Shown in pieces: positions 35,322-45,017 of a stretch of DNA of 64,000 nucleotides. Position numbers and translations under genes: made by a program. This DNA is from Pseudomonas oryzicola (lineage in GTDB: Bacteria; Pseudomonadota; Gammaproteobacteria; Pseudomonadales; Pseudomonadaceae). Where the stretch lies: NCBI RefSeq assembly GCF_014269185.2, contig NZ_JABWRZ020000001.1, positions 149,001-213,000 on the forward strand, read 5' to 3'. Numbering within the stretch: position 1 is the stretch's first letter; each line of letters starts with the position of its first letter. Below the pieces are notes generated by a model. The model searched no databases and was not told where the DNA came from. It was given only the letters and a program-made list of their open reading frames with translations.

Positions 35322-36689
35322 ATGTCACTCGATATCGTTATTCTCGCTGCCGGCCAAGGCACCCGCATGCGCTCGGCGCTGCCCAAGGTGCTGCACCCGG
35401 TAGCCGGAAATTCCATGCTCGGGCATGTTATCCACAGCGCGCGCCAGCTTCAGCCGCAAGGTATCCACGTGGTCATCGGCCATGGTGCCGAGTTGGTACG
35501 AGAGCGCCTGGCCGCCGACGACCTGAACTTCGTCATGCAGGACAAGCAGTTGGGCACCGGCCATGCAGTTGCCCAGGCGCTGCCGGCCTTGACTGCCGAT
35601 ACCGTGCTGGTGCTATACGGCGACGTGCCATTGATTGAAGTGGAGACGCTGCAGCGCCTGCTGGCCAAGGCCAACCCCCAGCAGCTGGGCCTGCTCACGG
35701 TAACCCTCGACGACCCGACCGGCTATGGCCGCATCGTGCGTGACGAGCAGGGCAAAGTGACCGCGATCGTTGAGCACAAGGACGCCAGCGATGCGCAGAA
35801 AGCGATCAAGGAAGGCAATACCGGTATTCTTGCCCTGCCAGCCGCACGCCTGGCTGACTGGATGGGTCGCCTGTCGAACAACAACGCCCAAGGCGAGTAT
35901 TACCTGACCGATGTCATCGCCATGGCGGTGGCCGACGGTCTGGTCGTGGCTACCGAACAGCCACACGACCCTATGGAAGTGCAAGGCGCCAATGACCGTC
36001 GCCAGCTGTCCGAGCTGGAACGTCACTACCAGCTGCGCGAAGCCCGCCGTCTGATGGCTCAGGGGGTGACCCTTCGCGATCCGGCGCGCTTCGATGTTCG
36101 TGGTGAAGTGACCGTTGGCCGTGACGTGCTGATCGACATCAACGTGATTCTCGAAGGCAAGGTCGTCATCGAGGACGACGTACAGATCGGCCCGAACTGT
36201 GTAATCAAGAACACTACCCTGCGCAGGGGCGCGGTGGTCAAAGCCAACAGCCACCTCGAAGGCGCCGTGATGGGTGAGGGCAGCGATGCCGGCCCGTTTG
36301 CCCGCCTGCGCCCGGGTAGCGTGCTGGAGGCCAAGGCCCATGTGGGTAACTTCGTCGAATTGAAAAACGCCCACTTGGGGGAGGGGGCCAAGGCTGGTCA
36401 CCTGACCTACCTGGGCGATGCCGAGATTGGCGCACGCACCAACATCGGTGCCGGTACCATCACTTGCAACTACGATGGCGCCAACAAGTTCAAGACCGTG
36501 ATGGGCGAAGATGTCTTCATCGGCTCGAACAACTCGCTGGTTGCCCCTGTGGATATCCAGGCGGGTGCGACCACGGCAGCCGGTTCGACCATCACCCAGA
36601 CTGTCGAGGCAGGCGATTTGGCGGTGGCCCGAGCCCGCCAGCGCAACATCCCGGGCTGGAAGCGGCCGGAGAAGATCAAGAAAAGCTGA
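35322..36689 (+). CDS. glmU: Bifunctional GlcNAc-1-P uridyltransferase / GlcN-1-P acetyltransferase
   Basis: A 455-residue enzyme making UDP-GlcNAc for peptidoglycan and LPS. The N-terminal pyrophosphorylase domain starts with [20 protein letters not shown]. The C-terminal left-handed beta-helix acetyltransferase domain begins about residue 250 with hexapeptide repeats and contains [17 protein letters not shown]. It lies in the same direction as glmR and glmS. A perfect DnaA box (35428-35436) falls in the coding sequence as HVIHS. Confidence 0.97.
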   Translation: MSLDIVILAAGQGTRMRSALPKVLHPVAGNSMLGHVIHSARQLQPQGIHVVIGHGAELVRERLAADDLNFVMQDKQLGTGHAVAQALPALTADTVLVLYGDVPLIEVETLQRLLAKANPQQLGLLTVTLDDPTGYGRIVRDEQGKVTAIVEHKDASDAQKAIKEGNTGILALPAARLADWMGRLSNNNAQGEYYLTDVIAMAVADGLVVATEQPHDPMEVQGANDRRQLSELERHYQLREARRLMAQGVTLRDPARFDVRGEVTVGRDVLIDINVILEGKVVIEDDVQIGPNCVIKNTTLRRGAVVKANSHLEGAVMGEGSDAGPFARLRPGSVLEAKAHVGNFVELKNAHLGEGAKAGHLTYLGDAEIGARTNIGAGTITCNYDGANKFKTVMGEDVFIGSNNSLVAPVDIQAGATTAAGSTITQTVEAGDLAVARARQRNIPGWKRPEKIKKS

Positions 36690-36712
36690 GTTATACACAG
36701 CTGTTTCGATCG

Positions 36713-36746
36713 AAAGCCGACTTGTGTGAATAAGTCGGCTTTTTTG
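36713..36746 (+). terminator. Terminator after glmU
   Basis: Stem AAAGCCGACTT-GTGTGAAT-AAGTCGGCTTT followed by Ts; the loop contains a DnaA-box-like TGTGAATAA. Confidence 0.88.
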
Positions 36747-36773
36747 TGGGCGAGCCAGCCAAGAGGTGCACCC

Positions 36774-36799
36774 TTCGCGGGCGAACCCGCTCCCACAAG
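36774..36799. repeat. P. putida-type REP element after glmU
   Basis: TTCGCGGGCGAACCCGCTCC followed by CACA is the complement-type P. putida REP palindrome, the same family as the copy after mnmE. A perfect DnaA box TTATCCACA (36821-36829) lies just downstream in the glmU-glmR gap. Confidence 0.75.
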
Positions 36800-36897
36800 G
36801 TGGCCATTTATCCTTGGGTGTTATCCACAGCTTGACGGATGACCAATCTTAGGTTTTGATTGCGAGCATTATCTTTCGAATCGAAACTTAAGCGCTC

Positions 36898-37674
36898 ATG
36901 TCGAAACGAAACACACCGCAACGGCGGCACAACATCCTGGCATTGCTCAGCGAGCAGGGCGAGGTGAGTGTGGACGCGTTGGCCAAACGTTTCGCCACCT
37001 CGGAAGTCACCATTCGCAAGGACCTGGCAGCCCTCGAAGCCAACGGCCTCCTGTTACGCCGTTATGGTGGCGCAGTCCCGGTGCCGCAAGAACTGCTCGC
37101 TGAACCCGCCCAGCCCGTGTCTTCCTATAAGAAGGCCATTGCGCGTGCCGCCGTCGGGCGTATTCGTGAACATGCACGCATCATCATCGACAGTGGCAGC
37201 ACCACGGCAGCCATGATTCCCGAACTGGGGCGCCAGCCTGGCCTGGTGGTGATGACCAATTCGCTGAACGTCGCCCGCGCCATCTGCGACCTCGAACATG
37301 AGCCAGTGCTGCTGATGACGGGCGGTACCTGGGACCCACATTCCGAGTCGTTCCAGGGCCAGGTGGCCGAGCAAGTGTTACGTTCCTATGATTTCGACCA
37401 GCTGTTCATCGGTGCCGATGGTATCGATCTCGGCCGGGGCACCACCACCTTCAACGAGTTGCTCGGGCTGAGCCGGGTCATGGCCGAAGTCGCCCGTGAA
37501 GTGATCGTGATGGTCGAGTCGGACAAGGTAGGGCGCAAGATCCCCAACCTCGAGTTGCCCTGGGGCAGCGTGCACACCCTCATTACTGACGAACGCCTGC
37601 CCGCAGCGGCACGCGAACAAATTCAAGCCCGCGGCATCAACCTGATCTGTGCCGCGATCAGCCAGGAGCAATAA
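36898..37674 (+). CDS. glmR: DeoR-family transcriptional regulator upstream of glmS
   Basis: A 258-residue DeoR-type repressor. The N-terminal HTH contains QRRHNILALLSEQGEVSVDALAKRF and SEVTIRKDLAALEANGLLLRRYGGAV. The C-terminal sugar-phosphate sensor domain (DeoRC) contains IIDSGSTTAAMIPEL and LFIGADGIDLGRGTTTFN. It is 3 bases upstream of glmS, so a role in amino-sugar control is likely; the symbol reflects use of that name for the glmS-linked gene, and direct regulation is inferred. Confidence 0.88.
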   Translation: MSKRNTPQRRHNILALLSEQGEVSVDALAKRFATSEVTIRKDLAALEANGLLLRRYGGAVPVPQELLAEPAQPVSSYKKAIARAAVGRIREHARIIIDSGSTTAAMIPELGRQPGLVVMTNSLNVARAICDLEHEPVLLMTGGTWDPHSESFQGQVAEQVLRSYDFDQLFIGADGIDLGRGTTTFNELLGLSRVMAEVAREVIVMVESDKVGRKIPNLELPWGSVHTLITDERLPAAAREQIQARGINLICAAISQEQ

Positions 37675-37677
37675 AAC

Positions 37678-39513
37678 ATGTGTGGAATCGTTGGTGCCGT
37701 CGCCGAGCGCAACATTACAGCCATCCTGATCGAAGGCCTCAAGCGTCTTGAGTACCGCGGCTACGACAGCGCCGGCCTGGCCGTTCTCACCCAGAACGGT
37801 GAACTGCAACGCCGTCGCCGTATCGGCAAGGTCAGCGAGCTGGAAGCTGCGGTTGTCGCCGAGCCACTGTCTGGGCAGTTGGGCATCGCCCATACCCGCT
37901 GGGCTACCCACGGTGCGCCGACCGAAGGTAATGCCCACCCGCACTTCTCCAGCGACGCCGTGGCAGTGGTGCACAATGGCATCATCGAGAACCATGAAGA
38001 ACTGCGCGAGGAATTGAAAGGCCTTGGCTACGTCTTCACTTCGCAGACCGATACCGAAGTCATCGTTCACCTGATCCACCACACCCTCAAGCGCATTCCA
38101 GACCTGACCGATGCCCTGAAGGCCGCTGTGAAGCGCCTGCATGGAGCCTACGGCCTGGCGCTGGTCAGTGCCAGCCAACCCGACCGCCTGGTCGCGGCAC
38201 GCAGCGGCAGCCCGCTGGTCATCGGCCTGGGACTGGGTGAAAACTTCCTGGCCTCCGACCAGCTGGCGCTGCGCCAGGTCACCGACCGCTTCATGTACCT
38301 TGAAGAAGGCGACATCGCCGAGATCCGCCGTGATCAGGTGAGCATCTGGGACCAGGCCGGGCACAAGGTACAGCGAGAGACCGTGCAGTACCACGAAGGC
38401 GCCGAAGCGGCCGACAAGGGCGCCTATCGCCACTTCATGCTCAAGGAAATCCACGAGCAGCCAAGCGTAGTGCAGCGCACCCTGGAAGGCCGCCTGGGCA
38501 AGGATCACGTCATGGTTCAAGCCTTCGGCCCACAGGCTGCCGAGCTGTTCGCCAAGGTGCGTAACGTGCAGATCGTTGCCTGCGGCACCAGCTACCACGC
38601 AGGCATGGTGGCCCGCTACTGGCTGGAAGAGCTGGCCGGCATACCTTGCCAGGTGGAAGTGGCCAGCGAATTCCGCTACCGCAAGGTCGTGGTGCAACCG
38701 GACACCCTGTTCGTCTCCATCTCCCAGTCCGGCGAAACCGCCGACACCCTGGCAGCGCTGCGTAACGCCAAGGAGCTGGGTTTCCTGGGCAGCCTGGCCA
38801 TCTGCAACGTAGGCATCAGCTCGCTGGTGCGTGAGTCCGACCTGACCCTGCTGACCCTGGCTGGCCCGGAAATCGGCGTAGCCTCGACCAAGGCTTTCAC
38901 CACCCAGCTGGTTTCGCTGATGCTGCTGACCCTGGCCCTGGGCCAGGTACGCGGTACCCTGCAAGCCGGTGTCGAGGCCGAGCTGGTGGAAGAGCTGCGC
39001 CGCTTGCCGGCCCGCCTGGGCGAAGCGCTGGCGATGGACGGCATTGTCGAGAAGACCGCCGAGCTGTTCGCCGACAAGCACCACACCCTGTTCCTGGGCC
39101 GTGGCGCCCAGTATCCGGTGGCCATGGAAGGTGCGCTCAAGCTCAAGGAGATCTCCTACATCCACGCCGAAGCCTATCCGGCGGGCGAGCTCAAGCACGG
39201 CCCGCTGGCCCTGGTAGATAACGATATGCCAGTGGTTACCGTGGCGCCGAACAATGAACTGCTGGAAAAGCTCAAGTCCAACCTGCAGGAGGTGCGCGCC
39301 CGTGGTGGCGAGCTGGTGGTGTTCGCCGACGAGCAGGCCGGCATGAGCAATGGCGAAGGAACCCACGTGATCAAGGTGCCGCACATCATCGATGCCCTGG
39401 CGCCGATCCTCTACACCATCCCGTTGCAATTGCTGTCGTACTACGTGGCAGTGCTTAAGGGTACTGATGTGGACCAGCCGCGCAACTTGGCCAAGTCAGT
39501 GACTGTGGAATAA
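37678..39513 (+). CDS. glmS: Glutamine:fructose-6-phosphate aminotransferase (isomerizing)
   Basis: A 611-residue enzyme making glucosamine-6-phosphate. The N-terminal glutaminase uses Cys2 ([12 protein letters not shown]). Two SIS domains follow, with [35 protein letters not shown] and, at the C-terminus, [13 protein letters not shown]. The 3' end of glmS is the recognition site (attTn7) used by TnsD of Tn7-family transposons, which insert about 25 bases after the stop. The accessory gene block in this strain begins right here. Confidence 0.98.
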   Translation: MCGIVGAVAERNITAILIEGLKRLEYRGYDSAGLAVLTQNGELQRRRRIGKVSELEAAVVAEPLSGQLGIAHTRWATHGAPTEGNAHPHFSSDAVAVVHNGIIENHEELREELKGLGYVFTSQTDTEVIVHLIHHTLKRIPDLTDALKAAVKRLHGAYGLALVSASQPDRLVAARSGSPLVIGLGLGENFLASDQLALRQVTDRFMYLEEGDIAEIRRDQVSIWDQAGHKVQRETVQYHEGAEAADKGAYRHFMLKEIHEQPSVVQRTLEGRLGKDHVMVQAFGPQAAELFAKVRNVQIVACGTSYHAGMVARYWLEELAGIPCQVEVASEFRYRKVVVQPDTLFVSISQSGETADTLAALRNAKELGFLGSLAICNVGISSLVRESDLTLLTLAGPEIGVASTKAFTTQLVSLMLLTLALGQVRGTLQAGVEAELVEELRRLPARLGEALAMDGIVEKTAELFADKHHTLFLGRGAQYPVAMEGALKLKEISYIHAEAYPAGELKHGPLALVDNDMPVVTVAPNNELLEKLKSNLQEVRARGGELVVFADEQAGMSNGEGTHVIKVPHIIDALAPILYTIPLQLLSYYVAVLKGTDVDQPRNLAKSVTVE

Positions 39514-39998
39514 GGCTATCCGGTTTCGGCGGCCGTTGGTTTCTGGTAACTAAAGCTGCCGCAGATGGAGGGAGCCGCCCCTGGCTCCCTTCGTCGACAG
39601 GCACTTCCTTTCTTCCGTTGCGCTGGCCGCACGCCGGTTTCGTCTCTTATCCACGCCTCTGCCAATACTCGCCTGCTGCCGCAGCGTTCCAGTGCCGATC
39701 TTTAGCTTGTCAAAATGACGCCCTATTCCGCGACACCCTCTAGCAATAGCGCATCAGTGGCTGCATTAGCTGGAGCAAGAAATTGGTGTCTAATTTAGTC
39801 ACAGCAGGGGCGCAATTAAAGCGTTTGTCAGCTTTTGTGCTTCACGCCAATCTTAGGGCCGTACTTCTGTGGGAACGATTGGGTTGCGCTATCAGGGCCT
39901 GCAACTGTAACTACCTGTGGCCGGTGCTGACTTGTTGTTCACCGGGCTGCCGGGGCAGTACATGAAGCTGTTGAGTTTATTGCCAGGAGGCACCTTGC
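39514..39998. other. Gene-free gap after glmS: attTn7 neighbourhood
   Basis: This 485-bp gap has no convincing gene. Right after glmS the expected Tn7 insertion point is about 39538. I see a hairpin AGGGAGCC-GCCCCT-GGCTCCCT at 39569-39590 without a T-run, the likely glmS terminator. I see no recognisable Tn7 end, no transposase and no obvious direct repeat. The rest is mixed, moderately A/T-rich sequence up to a strong AGGAGG before the LysE-type gene. Confidence 0.6.
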
Positions 39999-40607
39999 AT
40001 GGCCAGTTATGGACTGTTTCTCATCCTTGCGACCCTTACCGTATTGAGCCCCGGTCCCGGGGTGGTGCTGACCCTCTCCAATGCCCTGCGCCACGGCTGG
40101 AGCGGTGCTCTGCCCGGGATCTTCGGTATCGCCTTGGGCGCTTTCATCGTCGCTGGGCTTTCGGCCAGCAGCGTGGGATTGGTTCTGGCGACCTCGGCAA
40201 CGGCGTTTACCGTGCTCAAGTACGTCGGCGCGTTGTACCTGTTGTACTTGGGAGTGAAGATGTGGCGTACCCAGCGTTTCATTCCGGAGCTCACCGTGAC
40301 CGCTACGCAGCCATGGCGGCGCTTCGTCGAAGCGTTATCGATCCAGCTGCTGAATCCAAAGGCTGGATTCTTTTTCCTGGCGGTGTTCCCACAATTCATC
40401 AGCCCGCAGGATAACTACTACAGACAGTTCTTCCTGCTGGTTTCGTCCTATGCGTTGCTGGTCGTGCTGGTACACACCGGCTACGCGCTGATGGCCAATG
40501 GTGCCAGGGGTTGGTTGTCGACCAACCGTGGCGCGCGAATCGTCGGCAAGCTTTCCGGAATCACCTTCTTTTGTTTTGGTATTCTGATGGCGTCGGCCAG
40601 CAAATAA
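39999..40607 (+). CDS. LysE/RhtB-family exporter
   Basis: A 202-residue membrane protein with about six hydrophobic segments. The N-terminal signature is LATLTVLSPGPGVVLTLSNALRHG and an internal NPKAGFFFLAVFPQFI is the second family hallmark. LysE/RhtB proteins export amino acids, homoserine lactones or related small metabolites. AGGAGG lies eight bases before the ATG. It is the first gene after the glmS gap and lies 258 bases before luxR, so export of an amino acid or AHL linked to the quorum region is possible but unproven. Confidence 0.88.
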   Translation: MASYGLFLILATLTVLSPGPGVVLTLSNALRHGWSGALPGIFGIALGAFIVAGLSASSVGLVLATSATAFTVLKYVGALYLLYLGVKMWRTQRFIPELTVTATQPWRRFVEALSIQLLNPKAGFFFLAVFPQFISPQDNYYRQFFLLVSSYALLVVLVHTGYALMANGARGWLSTNRGARIVGKLSGITFFCFGILMASASK

Positions 40608-40865
40608 AACGCTAAATTGAACTTATCCGAAAGTCGCAATCTATATGTCACATGCGACCCGTACCTTGGTCGTATCGCGATAGCCACGACAAACGGATAA
40701 ACAGAGTTCCAGCACCCTCATTGACTTACATTTTAATATCTCCGACTATCACGCTTGCGCGGTAAGCCGAGACTTACGATCTTTTCGAGCAACAACTCTA
40801 AAATGGTTTGCGCGGCGCAATGGCTTTGCCAATTTATGGCGCCGTAGAAACGGCAGGAACACGAC

Positions 40866-41588
40866 ATGGACAGTCGAAACCGGGACACAGCCACGACATG
40901 CGATAAAAATCACCCCATCACGCACCTGCACGACGAGCTGCAGCGTCAATTGTGTGATTTGAAAGACTTGAAATACGCCTACTACGCGGCTACTCAAAAT
41001 CGCAATGTAGAGCCGATTATTATTTCAAATTACCCACCGAGCTGGGTCAAGAGCTATAAAGATAACAAGAGCTATCTGATTGACCCGATCATCAAACACG
41101 GGCTCAAGGAGATCGCCCCCTTCTCCTGGCACGAAGCACTTGCCAACAGCGGTCCCGAAGGCGTGGACTTCTTCAGGCGCGCCACCCGTTATCGAATTTG
41201 CTCGGGTAGCACATTCACCCTGCGCGATGCTTCCGGGACATTCTGTGCCTTGAGCGTGTGCGATGCGGGCTCGCAAATGGATTTTGACCGGCGTATGGCC
41301 AAGCAGCAAAGTCAGCTGCAAATGCTACTGATCAAATTTCATAGCTGGTTGATGACCTCTCGGACGACGGATCAGCTGTTTTCCAGCGCCGCCGATGGGC
41401 CGCTTTCTACTCGCGAATTGGGCGTGCTGCAATTGGTCATGCGCGGCAAGAGCTATCGCGAGATTGCCACGGACTGTGGAATTTCAGAGCGCACAGTGAA
41501 ATTCCATATGTCGAACATTTCTGGAAAATTGCAGGTCGGCAACGCCAAGCAAGCCGTCTACGAGGCAAAGCGACAGGGCATCATCTGA
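40866..41588 (+). CDS. LuxR-family acyl-homoserine-lactone receptor/regulator
   Basis: A 240-residue quorum-sensing regulator. The N-terminal autoinducer-binding domain keeps the residues that define AHL receptors: Trp and Tyr in YPPSWVKSYKDN, Asp-Pro in YLIDPIIKHG, Trp in APFSWHEAL and Gly in CSGSTFTLR. The C-terminal GerE-type HTH is LSTRELGVLQLVMRGKSYREIA followed by SERTVKFHMSNI. It is convergent with luxI: the luxR stop TGA is directly next to the luxI stop. The gene is visibly A/T-richer than its housekeeping neighbours, consistent with transfer. The AHL chain specificity cannot be read from sequence. Confidence 0.93.
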   Translation: MDSRNRDTATTCDKNHPITHLHDELQRQLCDLKDLKYAYYAATQNRNVEPIIISNYPPSWVKSYKDNKSYLIDPIIKHGLKEIAPFSWHEALANSGPEGVDFFRRATRYRICSGSTFTLRDASGTFCALSVCDAGSQMDFDRRMAKQQSQLQMLLIKFHSWLMTSRTTDQLFSSAADGPLSTRELGVLQLVMRGKSYREIATDCGISERTVKFHMSNISGKLQVGNAKQAVYEAKRQGII

Positions 41589-42257
41589 TCAGGCGATGTA
41601 GTTGCCGGATACATCATGCAACTGCAGGCTCAACGGCCACTGCTGGGTCTGCAGTGATGACAACGGTTGCTTACGCGCAATGCTTTCGAGCAGTCGCAGT
41701 CGGTTGGACGAGCTGATCGGCATGTCCAGCAAATGCACCGTCTCACCCGGCGATGCCTCGCCGCTGTCCAGAATCTGGTAGTGCCAGCCAGCCTGTCGAA
41801 CGATGCGCGCCATGGCATCGCTGACCACGGTGACGATCGATTTCAGGCCGGTCAGCTCACCGTGGTCATGCATGCTGAAAAGCAACATTTCGGTCAATGG
41901 CAAGTGCGCCAGGCCCAGCTTGCGTGAGCGGGTCTTATCGACGAAGAAGCGGCTGGATTCAGCCATCAACGCCCTCTTGGGCGGTACGCAGCTGAAGAAA
42001 TCGCGAAAGGGCCCTTCAACCATATAAGGGTGCAGTGTATTGATCAGGCGGAGGCCGGCCAACGGTATGCCTTGGCAAGTGCCTACCAGATAAGTGGTGT
42101 TCCAGTTGTCATACTCATCCAACTCAATACCATTTCTTACAGTGACCTTCCAGTTAAGGCGATCACAGAAGACATGCTTGCGTAAGCCGTATAACTCGGC
42201 AACCCAGGGATGCGGGTCACGACGGTATTCAATCTTGTGAAAGTCGATAGTTATCAT
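41589..42257 (-). CDS. LuxI-family acyl-homoserine-lactone synthase
   Basis: A 222-residue AHL synthase using S-adenosylmethionine and acyl-ACP. The conserved residues of the family are all visible: Arg26, Phe30 and Trp36 in LRKHVFCDRLNW, Asp47 and Asp50 in ELDEYDNW, Arg70 in AGLRL, Phe84, and Glu100 and Arg103 in MAESSRFF. The start at 42257 (MITIDFHKIEYRRD) gives the family N-terminus; an in-frame ATG at 42347 would add 30 unmatched residues. It faces luxR and is divergent from the biosynthetic operon. A perfect lux-box-like palindrome lies 161 bases upstream. Confidence 0.94.
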   Translation of the reverse strand: MITIDFHKIEYRRDPHPWVAELYGLRKHVFCDRLNWKVTVRNGIELDEYDNWNTTYLVGTCQGIPLAGLRLINTLHPYMVEGPFRDFFSCVPPKRALMAESSRFFVDKTRSRKLGLAHLPLTEMLLFSMHDHGELTGLKSIVTVVSDAMARIVRQAGWHYQILDSGEASPGETVHLLDMPISSSNRLRLLESIARKQPLSSLQTQQWPLSLQLHDVSGNYIA

Positions 42258-42417
42258 GTTGGGCTGTTCCCTTGCCTCAGGTATGGCGGGCGCGCGGGCG
42301 TTGGTATACGGCATGCCCTTTGAAGTGCAACCTGCTGATTCTATCAACTGCCGGCGCTCAGCAACCTGTACTTAAGTTCATGCAGTTCGTCGTCGCTATA
42401 TCGAGAAATACCCCGGC

Positions 42418-42435
42418 CTGTACCTAGATACAGTT
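42418..42435. promoter_or_regulatory. Candidate lux box between luxI and the ketosynthase operon
   Basis: CTGTA-CCTAGA-TACAG (42419-42434) is a perfect inverted repeat fitting the CT-N12-AG lux-box consensus. In the luxI direction a TATAGC/GATATA -10 candidate lies about 16 bases further on, as expected when the box overlaps the -35. In the ketosynthase direction no comparable -10 is obvious. A half-site CCTGTAC recurs at 42366-42372. The 42258-42644 gap holds no gene. Confidence 0.72.
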
Positions 42436-42644
42436 GTTGCCATCGCAGAATTGGGCACACTTCCCCGGCCGTTGTGTGGACGCAAGTTTTCACAACTTCA
42501 ACGACGCTATTTGCCAGGCGTACGGCTGCGGTGGGCATCGAAAAACATCGTACGTCCGTCTGTCGCCGGCACTTACCGCCTGCACTCAATGTCGCCCTTG
42601 TTCATACGAGGGTTGTCACGCCAGCACATCAATCAGGGAAGACC

Positions 42645-43913
42645 ATGGAAAAGCCAGCCTCTCCAGCACCTCGCCGCGTCGTCGTTACTGGTTACGGTGC
42701 GATCTGCTCGCTCGGCCAGAACGCCGATGCCATCTGGGACGCGATGATGGATTACCAGATCGGCTATCGTCTGCACCGTTTTGATGACCCGACGATCCAT
42801 GCGCGCTTCTTCGGTTTTATCGATGAATTTGGTCGCGAGGCCATGCGACCGTTCTCGAAGAAGATCTCCAAGATGTTGCCTCTGTTCGCCAAGTACAGCT
42901 TGGTGGCCGCCAACGAAGCATTGCACATGGCTTATGGCGACACACCACTGGATGACGTGGTCGCGCCCTTCGACCGTGGTGTCGTTCTCGGCACCGGTTG
43001 GGGAGGGCTGGACACGGCGAACTTCAACAACAACGAATACTGCCAACAGGGCATTTCCACCTCGTTCGCCACGGTCATGTCGATGTGCAATGCCGGGACG
43101 GCAGCCATCACCATGAACTGGAACATGCGGGGTGTGCAAAACAGCCCGGTGGCAGCCTGCGCTACTGGGACCATCGCCATTGGCGAAGCCTATGAAGCGA
43201 TTCGTGCCGGTCGAGCGAAAATGATGATCGCCGGTGGCAGCGAATCGTTGAAAGAGCAGTTCAACGTCTGGTCGATCGACGTCATCCAGGCTTTGAGCAA
43301 AGAGCAGGAAAACCCGCGCCTGGCCTGCTGCCCGTTCAGCAAAGGGCGAAGCGGTTTCATCCTTTCCGAAGGTGCGGCGGTGCTGTGCCTTGAGGATTAT
43401 GAGCTGGCCAAGGCTCGCGGCGCCAAGATCCTTGGCGAAATCACCGGCTACGCCAACTACTCGGACGCCTTCGACATGACGGCCCCGGCCGAGGACATGC
43501 AGGCGCGAGTGCGGGTGATTCAGGAAGTGTGCAGGCAAGCCAGTGTCGATGCGCCGCACATCGACTACATCAACTTGCATGGCACCTCCACACCGCTGAA
43601 CGACGTCAATGAAGCCCGTTCCATCAAACTGGCGCTGGGTGACGCTGCCCATGGCATTCCGATGTCCAGCACCAAGTCGTACACCGGCCATCTGATTGGT
43701 GCAGCAGGTTCGATGGAAGCGATCTTCTGCCTCAAAGCCATGGCCCGTGGAACGATCCCGGCAACCATCCATCTTGATGAGGCCGATCCTGAGTGCGATC
43801 TGAACTTCGTACCTAACGAGCACTTGCACGGGCAGCGCCTGGAAAACGTGCTGAACCTGAGCTTTGGGTTCGGTGGCGCCAACGCCGGCATCATGCTGCG
43901 CAAGGTGCAATGA
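42645..43913 (+). CDS. FabF-like beta-ketoacyl-ACP synthase
   Basis: A 422-residue condensing enzyme of the FabF/KSII fold with a full Cys-His-His triad: Cys172 in AACATGTIAIGEAYEAIR, His312 in NLHGTSTPLND and His349 in KSYTGHLIGAAGSMEA. It should extend an ACP-bound acyl chain with malonyl-ACP. The ATG at 42645 has AGGGAAG upstream; an in-frame ATG at 42474 would run across the regulatory gap and is rejected. First gene of the coupled operon: its stop overlaps the next start (ATGA). Not the housekeeping fabF, which sits with fabD/fabG/acpP elsewhere in Pseudomonas. Confidence 0.93.
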   Translation: MEKPASPAPRRVVVTGYGAICSLGQNADAIWDAMMDYQIGYRLHRFDDPTIHARFFGFIDEFGREAMRPFSKKISKMLPLFAKYSLVAANEALHMAYGDTPLDDVVAPFDRGVVLGTGWGGLDTANFNNNEYCQQGISTSFATVMSMCNAGTAAITMNWNMRGVQNSPVAACATGTIAIGEAYEAIRAGRAKMMIAGGSESLKEQFNVWSIDVIQALSKEQENPRLACCPFSKGRSGFILSEGAAVLCLEDYELAKARGAKILGEITGYANYSDAFDMTAPAEDMQARVRVIQEVCRQASVDAPHIDYINLHGTSTPLNDVNEARSIKLALGDAAHGIPMSSTKSYTGHLIGAAGSMEAIFCLKAMARGTIPATIHLDEADPECDLNFVPNEHLHGQRLENVLNLSFGFGGANAGIMLRKVQ

Positions 43914-44722
43914 TGATGCAGTGGCAATTTGGCCCTGAACAGATCGAAGCGTGGGCTGATCTTTCCGGCGACCGCAACCCTATTCATTTTGACCTGGAAG
44001 CAGCGCGACGCATGGACGCCGCGGATGTCGTGGTGCACGGCATGCTGGCGCTGCTGCCAATCAAACATCAAATGGGGCGTGCGGCCGACGGCCGCGATGA
44101 CGACTGGCTACAGTTCAAGGCGCTACTGAAGGCGCCGGTTCTGCGCAACTGCCCAGTCGCGCTTTCAACCCGCCCCCGCAGTGCAAGCACTGCATTCACG
44201 CTGCGTTCCGAGAACAGTGACAGCGAGCATGTGCTCGGCCATGTCTCCCAAGTTCCGCCGCCAACGTGGGCGTCGAAATCCCCAGGCTTCGCACTTGACC
44301 GGGAATATGTCGAGGCTTGGCTTACCCAGTTTCGTGAAGGGTTGGGCAAGGGGCTGGATGACTGGGTGGCACTGGATGCGCTGATATTTTCCCACTTCAT
44401 CCGCAACCATCTGGGTGTGATCTTCGAGCGCCTGTCCGGGCAATTTGCCCAACGTCAGGTTCCTGAGCGTATCGAGGACATCACCAATCACCTGGTCGTG
44501 CAGACCAGTCACCAGATCACGTTCTGCACGCAACTGCGTTCGTTGGGCAGTTTGCAGTCCGATATCCGCTGCGAGATCGACAACATTCTCTTGATTGAAA
44601 CACCAGGCAAGGCCGTCGGCACCCTCGACCTGGGAGTTGTCGTCAGCGGCAGCCATGTAATGACCATAACCCTCGGCTTGATGATCAAGACCGTTCTCAC
44701 CCCTACTGGAGCGAAACAATGA
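43910..44722 (+). CDS. MaoC-like hotdog-fold dehydratase (acyl-ACP processing)
   Basis: A 270-residue protein whose N-terminus holds the MaoC hydratase/dehydratase motif SGDRNPIHFDLEAARRMDA (candidate catalytic Asp21 and His26), followed by VVVHGMLAL. At 270 residues it is nearly twice the size of a single hotdog domain. The C-terminal half (from about residue 150) shows no catalytic motif and may be a degenerate second hotdog. Probable role: dehydration of 3-hydroxyacyl-ACP to 2-enoyl-ACP after the FabG-like reductase. Starts at ATGATGATG overlapping the ketosynthase stop and ends overlapping the ACP start, so translation is coupled. Confidence 0.82.
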   Translation: MMMQWQFGPEQIEAWADLSGDRNPIHFDLEAARRMDAADVVVHGMLALLPIKHQMGRAADGRDDDWLQFKALLKAPVLRNCPVALSTRPRSASTAFTLRSENSDSEHVLGHVSQVPPPTWASKSPGFALDREYVEAWLTQFREGLGKGLDDWVALDALIFSHFIRNHLGVIFERLSGQFAQRQVPERIEDITNHLVVQTSHQITFCTQLRSLGSLQSDIRCEIDNILLIETPGKAVGTLDLGVVVSGSHVMTITLGLMIKTVLTPTGAKQ

Positions 44723-44985
44723 CCACCGTTGACCAAGTATTCACCATCGTTCGTGATCTGATCCTGGACCTCAAGGATGTCGATGAAAGCGAAGTGACCC
44801 TCGATACCACCATTGAAGCCATGGAGTTCGACAGCCTGGACTTCGTCGAGATGCAGGTAGTCGTGCAGAAAAAGATCGGCGTGGCGATCAATCCGGATTC
44901 GTTCGTCACCCGCAAGATCGCCACTTTGCTCCAGCTCTGTGAATTCATCGTCGAGCTCAAGGAATCGACTGCCGTCGAGGCCTGA
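44719..44985 (+). CDS. Discrete acyl carrier protein
   Basis: An 88-residue acidic ACP. The 4'-phosphopantetheine attachment serine is Ser39 in AMEFDSLDFVEMQVVV, a FDSLD version of the usual DSL motif. It starts inside the stop of the MaoC-like gene (ATGA). It presumably carries the acyl intermediate for the ketosynthase, hotdog protein, reductase, diiron oxygenase and flavoproteins of this operon. No phosphopantetheinyl transferase, acyltransferase or acyl-AMP ligase is encoded nearby, so loading must rely on host enzymes. Confidence 0.92.
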   Translation: MTTVDQVFTIVRDLILDLKDVDESEVTLDTTIEAMEFDSLDFVEMQVVVQKKIGVAINPDSFVTRKIATLLQLCEFIVELKESTAVEA

Positions 44986-45017
44986 TCCGCTGGGCCCAAT
45001 TCATGGAGGAGCAGGAA

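Noticed and set aside
35455..35475. GTATCCACGTGGTC in glmU as another parS
   Set aside because: Only the central CCACGTGG is conserved; flanking bases break the palindrome required by ParB.
37378..39429. A 683-codon open frame on the minus strand opposite glmS
   Set aside because: Same reason: antisense shadow of glmS with compositional bias and no domain.
39783..39965. A 60-codon frame in the gap after glmS
   Set aside because: No ribosome site of note, Cys/Leu-rich random-looking translation, no homologue recognised.
39514..39998. Tn7 or Tn7-like transposon ends after glmS
   Set aside because: I looked for TGT-starting ends, repeated 22-bp-type motifs and tns genes and saw none; the attTn7 position alone does not prove transposition.
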